64,000 nucleotides of DNA, from the NCBI RefSeq assembly GCF_036408795.1, contig NZ_JAZGJP010000002.1:62001-126000 (forward strand), in the 5' to 3' direction. Source of the DNA: Olsenella_L kribbiana. GTDB taxonomy: Bacteria; Actinomycetota; Coriobacteriia; Coriobacteriales; Atopobiaceae. The position numbers were made by a program, and so were the translations under genes. Below are positions 47,873 through 56,379 of this stretch, one piece after another (within the stretch, counting starts at the first letter, position 1; each line of letters begins with the position of its first letter). A model generated the notes under the pieces. The model was not told the origin of the DNA, did no database searches, and saw only the letters and a program-made list of their open reading frames with translations.

Positions 47873-48853
47873 ATGGCTGAAATCAAGAATGTCGTGGTTG
47901 CCGGAGGCGGCGTCCTGGGGTCGCAGATCGCATTCCAGTGCGCCTATACGGGACACAACGTGACCATCTGGCTCAGAAGCGAAGGCTCCATCGGGCGCTG
48001 CCAGCCGAAGCTCGATGCTCTGCACAAGAGCTACCATGAGGCAATCGAGGGCATGAAGAGTGCCAAGAGCGCAGCAGATCCTGCCTGGTGCCCGGGCATC
48101 GCAGACTTCGGCAGCTTCGATGCGGATGCCTGCGCAAAGCGCGTCGATGAGGCCTATGCGTCGCTTACGCTTGAGCTCGATCTCGGCAAGGCGGTAGCCG
48201 ATGCCGATCTCGTGATCGAGTCCATGGCAGAGGTCGCAGACCAGAAGTCTGCCTTCTTCAAGAAGCTCGCTCCCTTGATGCCTGAGAAGACGATTGTCGT
48301 CACGAACTCCTCGAGCCTTCTGCCCTCGCAGTTCACGAAGGACGTGGGCAGACCCGACCGCTATCTTGCGCTCCACTTTGCCAATACGATCTGGAAGCAC
48401 AATGTCTGCGAGGTCATGGTCCAGGAGAAGACGAGCACCGAGTCCTTCGATGCGGTCTTCGATTTCGCAAAGGCCATCCGCATGATTCCGCTTCCGGTGA
48501 ACAAGGAGAAGGCAGGCTATCTCCTGAACTCCATGCTCATCCCTTGGATGCTTTCGGGCCTGGACCTTCTGGCCAATGGCATCTCCGACCCTGCTTCCAT
48601 CGACCTTGCCTGGACGTCTGGCACGGGCGCCCCGAAAGGCCCCTTCCAGGTCTTCGATACCGTTGGCCTCACGACGGCCTACAACATTGTCGAGCAGTAT
48701 CAGAAGGTGCCTGGCATCGCGACCCCGCTCCTCAAGAAGATGATGCTTCCCTACAACTTCAAGGGCATGGAGAAGGTACTCAAGAGCTACATCGACGCCG
48801 GCAAGCTGGGCATGGCGGCAGGAGAGGGCTTCTACAAGTATCCGAAGGACTAG
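47873..48853 (+). CDS. 3-hydroxyacyl-CoA dehydrogenase family protein
   Basis: The 326-residue protein has an N-terminal NAD fold VVVAGGGVLGSQIAFQCAYTGHNVTIW (about 7-33), the DADLVIESMAEVADQKSAFFKKL region (about 108-130) and TNSSSLLPSQF with ALHFANTIWKHNVCEV (about 143-185). The catalytic histidine-containing segment and the C-terminal helical domain (PKGPFQVFDTVGL, GFYKYP) match 3-hydroxyacyl/3-hydroxybutyryl-CoA dehydrogenases. It oxidises or reduces a 3-hydroxyacyl-CoA; a true butyrate-type pathway is not encoded nearby, so the in vivo substrate is open. AGGAGG precedes the ATG. Confidence 0.85.
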   Translation: MAEIKNVVVAGGGVLGSQIAFQCAYTGHNVTIWLRSEGSIGRCQPKLDALHKSYHEAIEGMKSAKSAADPAWCPGIADFGSFDADACAKRVDEAYASLTLELDLGKAVADADLVIESMAEVADQKSAFFKKLAPLMPEKTIVVTNSSSLLPSQFTKDVGRPDRYLALHFANTIWKHNVCEVMVQEKTSTESFDAVFDFAKAIRMIPLPVNKEKAGYLLNSMLIPWMLSGLDLLANGISDPASIDLAWTSGTGAPKGPFQVFDTVGLTTAYNIVEQYQKVPGIATPLLKKMMLPYNFKGMEKVLKSYIDAGKLGMAAGEGFYKYPKD

Positions 48854-48881
48854 TCGGCATACCTATATATGAGAGCGTCTT

Positions 48882-48909
48882 GGGCGGCCTTCCGCAGGGA
48901 GGGCCGCCC
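48882..48909 (+). terminator. Hairpin after the 3-hydroxyacyl-CoA dehydrogenase gene
   Basis: GGGCGGCC and GGCCGCCC form an 8-bp GC stem around a 12-nt loop, 28 nt after the stop. The T-run is weak. Confidence 0.6.
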
Positions 48910-49128
48910 TGCTGCTATCTGGTGGCATTCTTGGTGCTTGCAGACATGCTAGTTTTCTGATTGGTCAGAGATGCTTGCGCAAGCATGGCTCTGAGGGGCC
49001 CCAGAGTACGGAATTCTTGGCCTTAGTGTCTGAGATGGGCATCCAAAGCTCTATCAGATAGCCTGTGACCTGCAAAGACTCTTTCTTGTGGGAACGTTAG
49101 CAGTGTGTCGGGATTGTGGTTGGGGTAA
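48910..49128. other. Gene-free region before the uxaC promoter
   Basis: No gene is seen. It contains the palindrome ATGCTTGCGCAAGCAT (48970-48985), flanked by CAGAG and CTCTG. This may be an additional operator or a second terminator hairpin. Confidence 0.45.
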
Positions 49129-49148
49129 CGTTCACCGAATCGTGAACG
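49129..49148. promoter_or_regulatory. Candidate uronate-regulon operator upstream of uxaC
   Basis: CGTTCAC-CGAATC-GTGAACG is a 20-bp interrupted palindrome about 200 nt before the uxaC start. The same ACGTTCACC half site occurs twice upstream of the transporter gene at 56380. Confidence 0.6.
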
Positions 49149-49188
49149 GTTCTCGTCCAGCTTTCGTGAAATTTCACTTGCGTGGGCT

Positions 49189-49201
49189 CCTGAAAAAGTA
49201 A
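49189..49201 (+). promoter_or_regulatory. 13-mer shared by the uxaC and transporter promoters
   Basis: CCTGAAAAAGTAA occurs here and at 56098-56110 without a difference. In both places an ACATGC(T/C)AG sequence follows 24-32 nt later. A palindrome GTGAAATTTCAC (49166-49177) lies just upstream here. Confidence 0.6.
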
Positions 49202-49245
49202 TACGCTCTTCACAGCTTGAAACTAACATGCTAGATTGAGGCATG

Positions 49246-49312
49246 GGACAGGGTGTCATTCGGTGTGCGTACCAGGAAGGGCACATATCGGATGACGCTT
49301 CCCACCCTGTCC
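49246..49312 (+). promoter_or_regulatory. Long-range inverted repeat in the uxaC leader
   Basis: GGACAGGGTG (49246-49255) and CACCCTGTCC (49303-49312) could close a 47-nt loop just upstream of the uxaC ribosome site. It could be a structured 5'-UTR element; no T-run follows. Confidence 0.35.
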
Positions 49313-49346
49313 TGTGTCCGGGATGTCCGAAGAAGGGATACAGCCG

Positions 49347-50765
49347 ATGAAGAACTTTATGGACGACAAGGACTTCCTGCTCTCCACCCCCACGGGCGAG
49401 CAGCTCTTCCATGACTATGCAGAGAACATGCCTATTCTCGACTATCACTGCCACATCTCCCCGAAGGAGATCTGGGAGGACAAGTCCTTCTCTTCCATCA
49501 CGGAGGTCTGGCTCGGCGGCGACCACTACAAGTGGCGCCTCATGCGTGCCAACGGCGTGGATGAGCGCTATGTCACCGGCGATGCTCCTGCCCGTGAGAA
49601 GTTCCAGAAGTGGGCAGAGACCCTGTCCCGCTGCGTCGGCAACCCGGTCTTCGAGTGGAGCCACCTCGAGCTCAAGCGCTTCTTCGGCTATGAGGGCGTG
49701 CTCAACGGCGATACCGCAGAAGAGGTCTGGCAGCTTGCCAACAGGAAGCTCGCCACGCCTGAGTTCTCCTGCAGGAATCTCATCCGCCGCTCCAACGTGC
49801 GCCTGATCTGCACCACAGACGATCCTGCCGACTCTCTTGAGTGGCACAAGAAGATTGCTGCAGATGACTCCTTCGATGTCCAGGTCATCCCGGCCATGCG
49901 TCCGGACAAGGCTCTCGGTATCGAGAAGGAGGGCTTCGGTGACTATGTGAAGAAGCTCTCTGAGGTCGCTGGCATGGAGATCAACTCCTTCAACGACTTC
50001 GAGCGTGCGCTCTCCAAGCGCTTCGACTTCTTCGCAGAGATGGGCTGCCGTGCCTCCGACCATGCCCTCGACTACGTCGTCGATGTTCCAGCAACGGACG
50101 ACGAGCTCGAGCAGATCTTCCAGGCCCGTGTCGCAGGCAATCCGGTCTCTGCGGAGGACATCCTCAAGTACAAGACTGCATTCATGAAGTTCGCAGCAGC
50201 TGAGTATGTGCGCCTTGGCTGGGCCATGCAGATCCACTTCGGCTGCAAGCGCGACAACAACCAGACGATGTTTGCGAAGCTCGGCCCAGACACCGGCTAT
50301 GACTGCATCAGGAACGGCCAGAAGGCCGCAGACCTTGCGGACTTCCTGAACGATGTGAACGAGACTTCTGGCCTCCCCAAGACGATTCTCTACAGCCTCG
50401 ACCCGAACGACACGACCATGATCGATACCGTCATGCAGTGCTTCCAGGAGGCGCCATGCGCAGGCAAGCTCCAGAACGGCTCCGCCTGGTGGTTCAATGA
50501 CTGCGAGACCGGCATGAGGGCACAGATGACGACACTTGCCAATGAGGGCGTCCTCGGCAACTTCATCGGCATGCTCACGGACTCCAGGAGCTTCCTGTCC
50601 TATCCGCGCCACGAGTACTTCCGCCGTGTCCTCTGCGGCCTTCTCGGCGAGTGGGTCGAGCAGGGCAAGTATCCGAACGATCCGAAGATGCTCGCAAAGC
50701 TCGTCCGCGACATCAGCTACAACAACGCAGTCCGCTACTTCGGCTTCGATCTCGACGAGCAGTAA
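49347..50765 (+). CDS. uxaC: Uronate (glucuronate/galacturonate) isomerase
   Basis: The 472-residue protein belongs to the uronate isomerase branch of the amidohydrolase superfamily. It begins MKNFMDDKDFLLSTPTGEQLFHDYAENMPILDYHCHISPKEI, with the metal-binding HCH. The later motifs CTTDDPADSLEWH, IHFGCKRDNN and MLTDSRSFLSYPRHEYFRR also match. It converts D-galacturonate to D-tagaturonate (and glucuronate to fructuronate). The start at 49347 follows AAGAAGGG. It is first in an operon with uxaB, uxaA and a GH28 enzyme. Confidence 0.96.
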   Translation: MKNFMDDKDFLLSTPTGEQLFHDYAENMPILDYHCHISPKEIWEDKSFSSITEVWLGGDHYKWRLMRANGVDERYVTGDAPAREKFQKWAETLSRCVGNPVFEWSHLELKRFFGYEGVLNGDTAEEVWQLANRKLATPEFSCRNLIRRSNVRLICTTDDPADSLEWHKKIAADDSFDVQVIPAMRPDKALGIEKEGFGDYVKKLSEVAGMEINSFNDFERALSKRFDFFAEMGCRASDHALDYVVDVPATDDELEQIFQARVAGNPVSAEDILKYKTAFMKFAAAEYVRLGWAMQIHFGCKRDNNQTMFAKLGPDTGYDCIRNGQKAADLADFLNDVNETSGLPKTILYSLDPNDTTMIDTVMQCFQEAPCAGKLQNGSAWWFNDCETGMRAQMTTLANEGVLGNFIGMLTDSRSFLSYPRHEYFRRVLCGLLGEWVEQGKYPNDPKMLAKLVRDISYNNAVRYFGFDLDEQ

Positions 50766-50789
50766 GAGATATAGGGGAGATACATTCCA

Positions 50790-52313
50790 ATGGAAAAGCT
50801 CAGCTACAAGACGCTTCAGGATATGGGCTACAAAGGCTACCTCGTGCCGAGGGATGCCCCAGAGAAGGTGCTCCAGTTCGGCGAGGGCAACTTCCTCCGC
50901 TCCTTCGTGGACCGCTACTTCGACTATGCAAACGAGAAGACGGGCTGGAATGGCAAGATCTGCATCCTGCAGCCAATCGATGATGCGGCACATGACTATG
51001 GCTTCATCAAGGGCCTGAATGCCCAGGACTGCCTCTACACCGTCCTCGAGCGCGGCAAGCTTGACGGCAAGACCTACGACGACGCAAGGCTCGTGAGCTC
51101 GGTTTCCCGCTGCCTCAACCCGTTCAGGGCAGAGGACCTCGAGGAGCTCAAGAAGGTCGCCACCTCTGACGACCTCGAGCTTGTCGTCTCCAATACGACT
51201 GAGGCTGGCATTGCCTACGATCCGACCTGCAAGGCAGAAGACGCCTGGCCCTCGAGCTTCCCGGCGAAGCTTGCCAAGACCCTGCGCTTCCGCTTCGATG
51301 CCGGCAAGGGCGGCCTTACGATCCTTTCCTGCGAGCTCATCGACCATAACGGCGCAGAGCTCGAGAAGATCGTGAAGCGCTACGCTTCCGACTGGGGCTG
51401 GGAGAAGGAGTTCACCGACTGGCTCGACAAAGAGTGCCTCTTCTGCACGACGCTTGTCGACACCATCGTTCCGGGCCGTATCCGCGACCCCAAGGAGGCA
51501 GCAAAGGTTGCAGAGCGCCTCGGCTATGAGGATCCATTCCTGGCCGTGCGTGAGCCGTTCCAGATGTGGGGCATCGAGGGCGACGACAAGCTTGCTGCCA
51601 AGCTGCCGTTCATCCAGTCCAAGGAGCCGGGTGTCTTCGTGACTCCGGATGTCACGCCGTACAAGAAGCGCAAGGTCCGCATCCTCAATGGTGCACACAC
51701 GGGCTTTGTCCCGGGTGCCTGGCTTGCCGGGTTCAATATCGTCCGTGACTGCATGCACGACGACACGATCCGTGGCTTCATGAACACGATGCTCGAGTGT
51801 GAGGTCATCCCGACGCTCTCGAAGGAGCTCGACCGTGCCGACCTCGAGGCATTCGCTGCGGCTGTCGAGAACCGCTTCGACAACCCCTTCATCGATCACC
51901 AGCTGCTCTCGATCTGCCTGAACTCCACGTCCAAGTGGCGTGCCCGCGACCTGCCGTCCCTTCTAGACTATGTCGAGCAGGAAGGCAAGCTCCCGAAGTG
52001 CCTCACGATGAGCCTTGCTGCGCTCATGGCATTCTATACGACGGGCACCGAGGGCCTTGCAGACGATGGCCTACACCTCAAGCGTGCTGACGGCACCGAG
52101 TATGTCGCCCAGGACGATGCTTCCGCTCTTGCCTTCTTCGCAGAGCGCAAGGATGCCTCCACGGAGAAGCTTGTCGACGATGTCCTTGCCAACACCGACA
52201 TGTGGGGTCAGGACCTGCATGAGGTGAAGGGCCTTCGTGACGCCGTCGTCGCAGACCTCGGTCTCATCCGCCGCGAGGGCACGAAGGCTGCCTTCGCAAG
52301 CTGCCTGAAGTAG
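50790..52313 (+). CDS. uxaB: Tagaturonate reductase (altronate oxidoreductase)
   Basis: The 507-residue protein is a long-chain mannitol dehydrogenase-family enzyme. It has KVLQFGEGNFLRSFVDRYFDYAN (about 26-48, nucleotide binding), VVSNTTEAGI (about 131-140), LSCELIDHNG and the catalytic KRKVRILNGAHTGFVPGAWLAG (about 292-313, with Lys and His). The uxaC and uxaA neighbours and the FREQ-type context favour UxaB (tagaturonate to altronate) over UxuB or mannitol dehydrogenase. GGGGAGA precedes the ATG. It follows uxaC by 24 nt. Confidence 0.92.
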   Translation: MEKLSYKTLQDMGYKGYLVPRDAPEKVLQFGEGNFLRSFVDRYFDYANEKTGWNGKICILQPIDDAAHDYGFIKGLNAQDCLYTVLERGKLDGKTYDDARLVSSVSRCLNPFRAEDLEELKKVATSDDLELVVSNTTEAGIAYDPTCKAEDAWPSSFPAKLAKTLRFRFDAGKGGLTILSCELIDHNGAELEKIVKRYASDWGWEKEFTDWLDKECLFCTTLVDTIVPGRIRDPKEAAKVAERLGYEDPFLAVREPFQMWGIEGDDKLAAKLPFIQSKEPGVFVTPDVTPYKKRKVRILNGAHTGFVPGAWLAGFNIVRDCMHDDTIRGFMNTMLECEVIPTLSKELDRADLEAFAAAVENRFDNPFIDHQLLSICLNSTSKWRARDLPSLLDYVEQEGKLPKCLTMSLAALMAFYTTGTEGLADDGLHLKRADGTEYVAQDDASALAFFAERKDASTEKLVDDVLANTDMWGQDLHEVKGLRDAVVADLGLIRREGTKAAFASCLK

Positions 52314-52322
52314 GTATACGTT

Positions 52323-53807
52323 ATGGCACCTATCGTACATATCAATCCGGAAGACAACGTCGTCGTGGCGCTCCGTCCCCTCAAGAAAGGGGAGACCTTC
52401 TCCTTCGAGGGCAGGGAAGTCACGGCCACAGAGGACATCCCGCAGGGTCACAAGATGGCCGTGGCAGAGCTCGGCGTAGGCTCCACGGTCGTGAAGTATG
52501 GCCAGGCTATCGGGCACGTGACGGCAGACGTCCATCCTGGCCAGTGGATCCATACCCACAACATGAAGACGAACCTTTCGGGCGAGGTGGAATACACCTA
52601 CGAGCCGACGCATCCTGAGCTGGCTCCAGTTGAGCCCCAGACCTTCATGGGCTACCGCACGAAGGATGGCCGCGCCGCCACAAGGAATGAGATCTGGATC
52701 ATCCCGACTGTGGGATGCGTCAATGGCATCGCGCAGACGCTCGAAGCGCAGTGCCAGGACCTCGTCCAGGGTACGGTAGAAGGCATACATGCCTTCACGC
52801 ATCCTTTCGGCTGCTCCCAGACGGGAGCAGACCACGAGCAGACGAAGAAGCTGCTCGTCGCACTTTCACGCCACCCCAATGCAGCCGGTGTGCTGTTCCT
52901 TTCCCTGGGGTGCGAAAACTGCACGCACCAGCAGATACTGGATGAGCTGGGGGAGTACGACCCCCAGCGCGTGCGTTTCCTCACCTGTCAGGACGTCGAA
53001 GATGAGCTGGCCTCGGGCCGTGCCATCATCGAGGAGCTTGCCGAGCTGATCTCCCATAACAAGAGAGTCCCCATCCCAGTGTCCGAGCTTGTTGTCGGCA
53101 TGAAGTGCGGCGGCTCTGATGGCCTCTCTGGCATCACGGCAAACCCGACAATCGGCCGTGTGAGCGACATGGTCGTGGCCCAGGGCGGCACGTCCGTCCT
53201 GACCGAGGTGCCCGAGATGTTCGGCGCCGAGAGCTTCCTTCTGGGACGCTGCGTCTCGAAGGAGGTCTTCGATGCAGCCGCTGGCATGCTCAATGGCTTC
53301 AAGGACTACTTCCTGAGACATCATGAGGTCGTCTACGACAACCCGAGCCCGGGCAACAAGCAGGGTGGCATCACGACGCTTGAGGACAAGAGCTGCGGCT
53401 GCGTCCAGAAGGGCGGCAAGGCTCCTATCGTCGATGTCCTGAAGTACGCCGACCAGGTGAAGAAGCAGGGCCTCAACCTCCTCTGCGCTCCTGGCAACGA
53501 TATGGTCTCTTCGACCGCGCTTGCTGCTGCCGGCTGCCACGTGATCATGTTCTCGACCGGACGCGGCACGCCCTTCGGCGCTCCTGTGCCGACCATCAAG
53601 GTCTTCACGAACACGGCGCTCTCGAAGAGGAAGCCCAACTGGATGGACTTCAATGCTGGCGTGATTGCTGACGGCGATGCCACGATCGACGAGGCAGCGA
53701 AAGACCTCTTCGACCTCGTGCTCAAGGTTTCCTCGGGCGAGAAGACCTCGACTGAGCGCAGGAACTGCCACGAGATCAGCATCTGGAAAGACGGCGTCGT
53801 CCTCTAG
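52323..53807 (+). CDS. uxaA: Altronate dehydratase
   Basis: The 494-residue protein has an N-terminal SAF domain (about 1-95), FMGYRTKDGRAATRNEIWIIPTVGCVNG (about 103-130) and the catalytic-domain cysteines in HPFGCSQTGADHEQT, LSLGCENCTHQ and VGMKCGGSDGLSGI. This is the full-length UxaA/GarD fold, a metal-dependent dehydratase that turns D-altronate into 2-keto-3-deoxygluconate. It completes the UxaC-UxaB-UxaA route. KDG kinase and aldolase are not encoded in this window. The ribosome site is weak (AAGTAGG). Confidence 0.96.
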   Translation: MAPIVHINPEDNVVVALRPLKKGETFSFEGREVTATEDIPQGHKMAVAELGVGSTVVKYGQAIGHVTADVHPGQWIHTHNMKTNLSGEVEYTYEPTHPELAPVEPQTFMGYRTKDGRAATRNEIWIIPTVGCVNGIAQTLEAQCQDLVQGTVEGIHAFTHPFGCSQTGADHEQTKKLLVALSRHPNAAGVLFLSLGCENCTHQQILDELGEYDPQRVRFLTCQDVEDELASGRAIIEELAELISHNKRVPIPVSELVVGMKCGGSDGLSGITANPTIGRVSDMVVAQGGTSVLTEVPEMFGAESFLLGRCVSKEVFDAAAGMLNGFKDYFLRHHEVVYDNPSPGNKQGGITTLEDKSCGCVQKGGKAPIVDVLKYADQVKKQGLNLLCAPGNDMVSSTALAAAGCHVIMFSTGRGTPFGAPVPTIKVFTNTALSKRKPNWMDFNAGVIADGDATIDEAAKDLFDLVLKVSSGEKTSTERRNCHEISIWKDGVVL

Positions 53808-53825
53808 GACGAACGCTTCAATGGG

Positions 53826-53853
53826 GCCCCTGGATACCTTTTTGTCCAGGGGT
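53826..53853 (+). promoter_or_regulatory. Stem-loop between uxaA and the GH28 gene
   Basis: CCCCTGGA and TCCAGGGG form an 8-bp stem (extendable) around TACCTTTTTG. There is no T-run after it; it probably tunes expression or mRNA stability in the operon. Confidence 0.45.
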
Positions 53854-53877
53854 CCTCTCTATCGGGGAGGGATAGGC

Positions 53878-55470
53878 ATGGATATCAAGACAGTCTGGCG
53901 CTGTGCCCGTGCTGCCGTGATCGAGCTCGATGACGGCGGACTCTACGACACATTCTTCAGCTGGGAAGTCTATGTGAATGGCCAGCGCCAGGGCACGACG
54001 AAGAAGGTCGAGACCTATGTGGATGGCCTCGTCCCAGGCCAGCGCAATGTCGTGAAGTTCGTGAACGGCGACGAGGTCTACGAGGCAGGCGTCACGACAC
54101 CCCTGGAGTCTGCAACGATCGATGTGCGCGACTGCGGCGCCAAGGGCGACGGCAAGCACGACGATACCGTGAACATCCAGGCAGCGATTATGGCATGCCC
54201 GAAGGATGGCCGCGTGCTCGTGCCGGCAGGCAAGTACCTCGTGAAGTCGCTCTTCCTGAAGTCCGGGTGCTCGATCGAGCTCCAGGAAGGCTCACAGATT
54301 CTTGCCCGCCACGACCGCGACCAGCTTGCCTATATCCCAGGCACGCTCAAGGGCACAGAGGGCCTCGGCAAGGATGCGACGGACCTCTTCCCGCTGGGAC
54401 GCTGGGAAGGCGAGTCCATCTCGACCTACTGCTCGCTCTTCACGGGCCTCTCTGTACATGATGTCAACATCTATGGCCGCGGCACGATCGATGGCCAGAC
54501 GGACTTCGCCGATGACAACTGGTGGCACAACGTGAAGGACCTCTACCGTCCGGAAGAGGGAAGAGACATCGCCCGTCCGCGCATGGTCTTCCTCTCCGAG
54601 TGCTCCCATGTGTCTCTTGCCGGCATCACGGTCCAGAACTCGCCTGCCTGGAACATCCATCCGGTTCTGTGCGACCACTTCGATGCCCTGTGCCTCAAGA
54701 TCTGCGGTCCCAAGAACTCCCACAACACGGATGGCTGCGATCCTGAGTCCTGCTCCTTCGTGCGCATCCTCGGCTGCGAGTTCTCGGTCGGCGACGACTG
54801 CATCGCCATCAAGTCCGGCAAGCTCGGCATCGAGCGCACGCTTCGTCCTGCCACGCACGACATGCTCGTGGCCCACTGCCTCATGCATGATGGACACGGC
54901 GCGGTCGTCTTGGGTTCTGAGGCGGCAGGCGGCATCAAGGACCTTGTGGTCCGTGACTGCGACTTCCGCCGTACGGACAGGGGCCTGCGCGTCAAGACGC
55001 GCCGCGGACGTGGCAATGACGCCGTGAACGAGGGCATCCTCTTCGAGAACATCCACATGGACCATGTGCTGACGCCCTTCGTCGTCAATGCCTTCTACTT
55101 CTGCGACAAGGATGGCAAGACAGACTATGTGCAGTCCAGAAAGCCGCTTCCGGTCGATGAGCGCACCCCGGGCTTCGGCATGCTCGAGTTCCGCGACATC
55201 GTGGCAGAGAACTGCCAGGTGGCTGCTGCCTGGATCACGGGCCTTCCTGAGCGCAAGATCTCCGAGCTTGTCTTCGACGACGTGAAGATCTCCTTCGACC
55301 CGGATGCCGAGCCAGGCGTGCCGGCTATGGCATCAGGCGTGGAAGCAATGGCACGAAAGGGCATCATTGCCCAGAACGTCGAGAGGCTCGTGCTCCGCGC
55401 GGTCACGATGGAGGGCCAGGACGGCGACGAGCTGGTGCTCGACAATGTCGACGAGGTTGTCCACCTCTAG
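53878..55470 (+). CDS. Glycoside hydrolase family 28 (polygalacturonase-type), cytoplasmic
   Basis: The 530-residue protein has a ~75-residue N-terminal beta domain and then a right-handed parallel beta-helix. The GH28 catalytic set is complete: NTDG (283-286, Asp285), GDDC (305-308, Asp306/Asp307), GHG (339-341, His340) and RVKT (371-374). There is no signal peptide. An exo-acting enzyme that shortens imported galacturonate oligomers is therefore more likely than a secreted endo-polygalacturonase. It would release galacturonate for the three Uxa enzymes encoded before it. GGGGAGGG precedes the ATG at 53878. Confidence 0.93.
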   Translation: MDIKTVWRCARAAVIELDDGGLYDTFFSWEVYVNGQRQGTTKKVETYVDGLVPGQRNVVKFVNGDEVYEAGVTTPLESATIDVRDCGAKGDGKHDDTVNIQAAIMACPKDGRVLVPAGKYLVKSLFLKSGCSIELQEGSQILARHDRDQLAYIPGTLKGTEGLGKDATDLFPLGRWEGESISTYCSLFTGLSVHDVNIYGRGTIDGQTDFADDNWWHNVKDLYRPEEGRDIARPRMVFLSECSHVSLAGITVQNSPAWNIHPVLCDHFDALCLKICGPKNSHNTDGCDPESCSFVRILGCEFSVGDDCIAIKSGKLGIERTLRPATHDMLVAHCLMHDGHGAVVLGSEAAGGIKDLVVRDCDFRRTDRGLRVKTRRGRGNDAVNEGILFENIHMDHVLTPFVVNAFYFCDKDGKTDYVQSRKPLPVDERTPGFGMLEFRDIVAENCQVAAAWITGLPERKISELVFDDVKISFDPDAEPGVPAMASGVEAMARKGIIAQNVERLVLRAVTMEGQDGDELVLDNVDEVVHL

Positions 55471-55562
55471 CTTCCTTCCGGCAGCCTGCTCCTTTGCATA
55501 TCGGCTGCCATTCCATAGAGCTCCTCTGCACCATCCCACCCAGCAGAAGAGAGCGTACACAC

Positions 55563-55596
55563 GAGGCGCCAGATGCCTTCGGGCATCCAGCGCCTC
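55563..55596 (+). terminator. Rho-independent terminator after the uxaCBA-GH28 operon
   Basis: GAGGCGC and GCGCCTC form the outer stem; GATGCC-TTCG-GGCATC forms the inner stem. TTTG follows. Confidence 0.75.
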
Positions 55597-56088
55597 TTTG
55601 CTGTCGCACTATAGAGGCTCAGAAAAGCCTGATGGCCGTCCTGCGCTGTTTTGGGCACAAGAAGATATGACGCGCACCCTCCATGCATCAGAAGGGTGCC
55701 AGGCAGTATGCCTGACGAACTTTCTCTGTCCGTACGATTGGCATCGGAAAAGCTCGGCCACGAACCATGCGGTGAGAGCCTCTATGCTCGAGGCGTCGCT
55801 GTAGCTCATGATGGGGCAGCATATAGAGCGAAAGCCCCGGAAGGTCACTCATGCAAAAGATCATGATGCCCCGGGGTTGCTTTTTGTCTGCGGCACCCAG
55901 CACTCGGCGTCAGCTCGCGTCTCCAGCTATTGGCCATCTCCGGACGTCTCTTCTGGCCTGAAGCTGCATGGGCGATCTGCAGGGAAACCAGTTTGCATCG
56001 ATCTCTGGAAGCCAGCTCTGCGAAATTCAGAGTTGAAGACTGGCATATCAGAGAAATGCATACTTCTGCATAGACTGGCCGAAGAGTG
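55597..56088. other. Gene-free region between the two pectin operons
   Basis: About 490 bp (900 bp between genes overall) without a supported gene. Overlapping short frames exist on both strands but share no family motif or ribosome site. CCCCGG/CCGGGG repeats around 55835-55880 could form a weak hairpin. It may hold a degraded gene. Confidence 0.4.
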
Positions 56089-56130
56089 TACGTTCACCCT
56101 GAAAAAGTAACCGTTCACCCGAACCTGAAC
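56089..56130. promoter_or_regulatory. Candidate operator cluster upstream of the uronide transporter
   Basis: TACGTTCACC (from 56089) and ACCGTTCACC (from 56110) are direct repeats flanking CCTGAAAAAGTAA. A TGAACG in the opposite sense follows at 56126-56131. The same three elements are found upstream of uxaC. Confidence 0.6.
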
Positions 56131-56169
56131 GAAAAATAACTGACATGCCAGTGTAAGGGCTATGCAACG

Positions 56170-56178
56170 TGCTATAAC
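56170..56178 (+). promoter_or_regulatory. Probable extended -10 promoter of the transporter operon
   Basis: TGCTATAAC fits the extended -10 pattern TGnTATAAT, just downstream of the operator cluster. It implies a leader of about 195 nt, which contains GGAAC/GTTCC arms (56258-56277) and a T6 run (56283-56288). Confidence 0.5.
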
Positions 56179-56379
56179 TATTCGCGTCAGATAAACCTGT
56201 TTAGAGACGGCGAAATCGCAAAGAAGACAGGAAATGTGGCATGCCAGATGGTATTAAGGAACAGCAAACGAAGTTCCACACATTTTTTCTGAATCTTCGG
56301 CGCAGGGGAGCAGTTGCAGGTGCATCTGGAATGCACGCAGCCTATGGGGGATGGGACCCTTTGAGAGGAGTGAGACGGC

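Noticed and set aside
48970..48985. ATGCTTGCGCAAGCAT palindrome considered as the start of a CRISPR or attachment site
   Set aside because: Only one copy is present and no integrase, tRNA or repeat array is nearby; kept only as a possible operator.
49023..51899. A 958-codon open frame on the minus strand opposite uxaC and uxaB
   Set aside because: Both plus-strand genes are full length with clear motifs; the antisense frame is low-complexity (Leu/Val/Glu-rich) and overlaps two genes.
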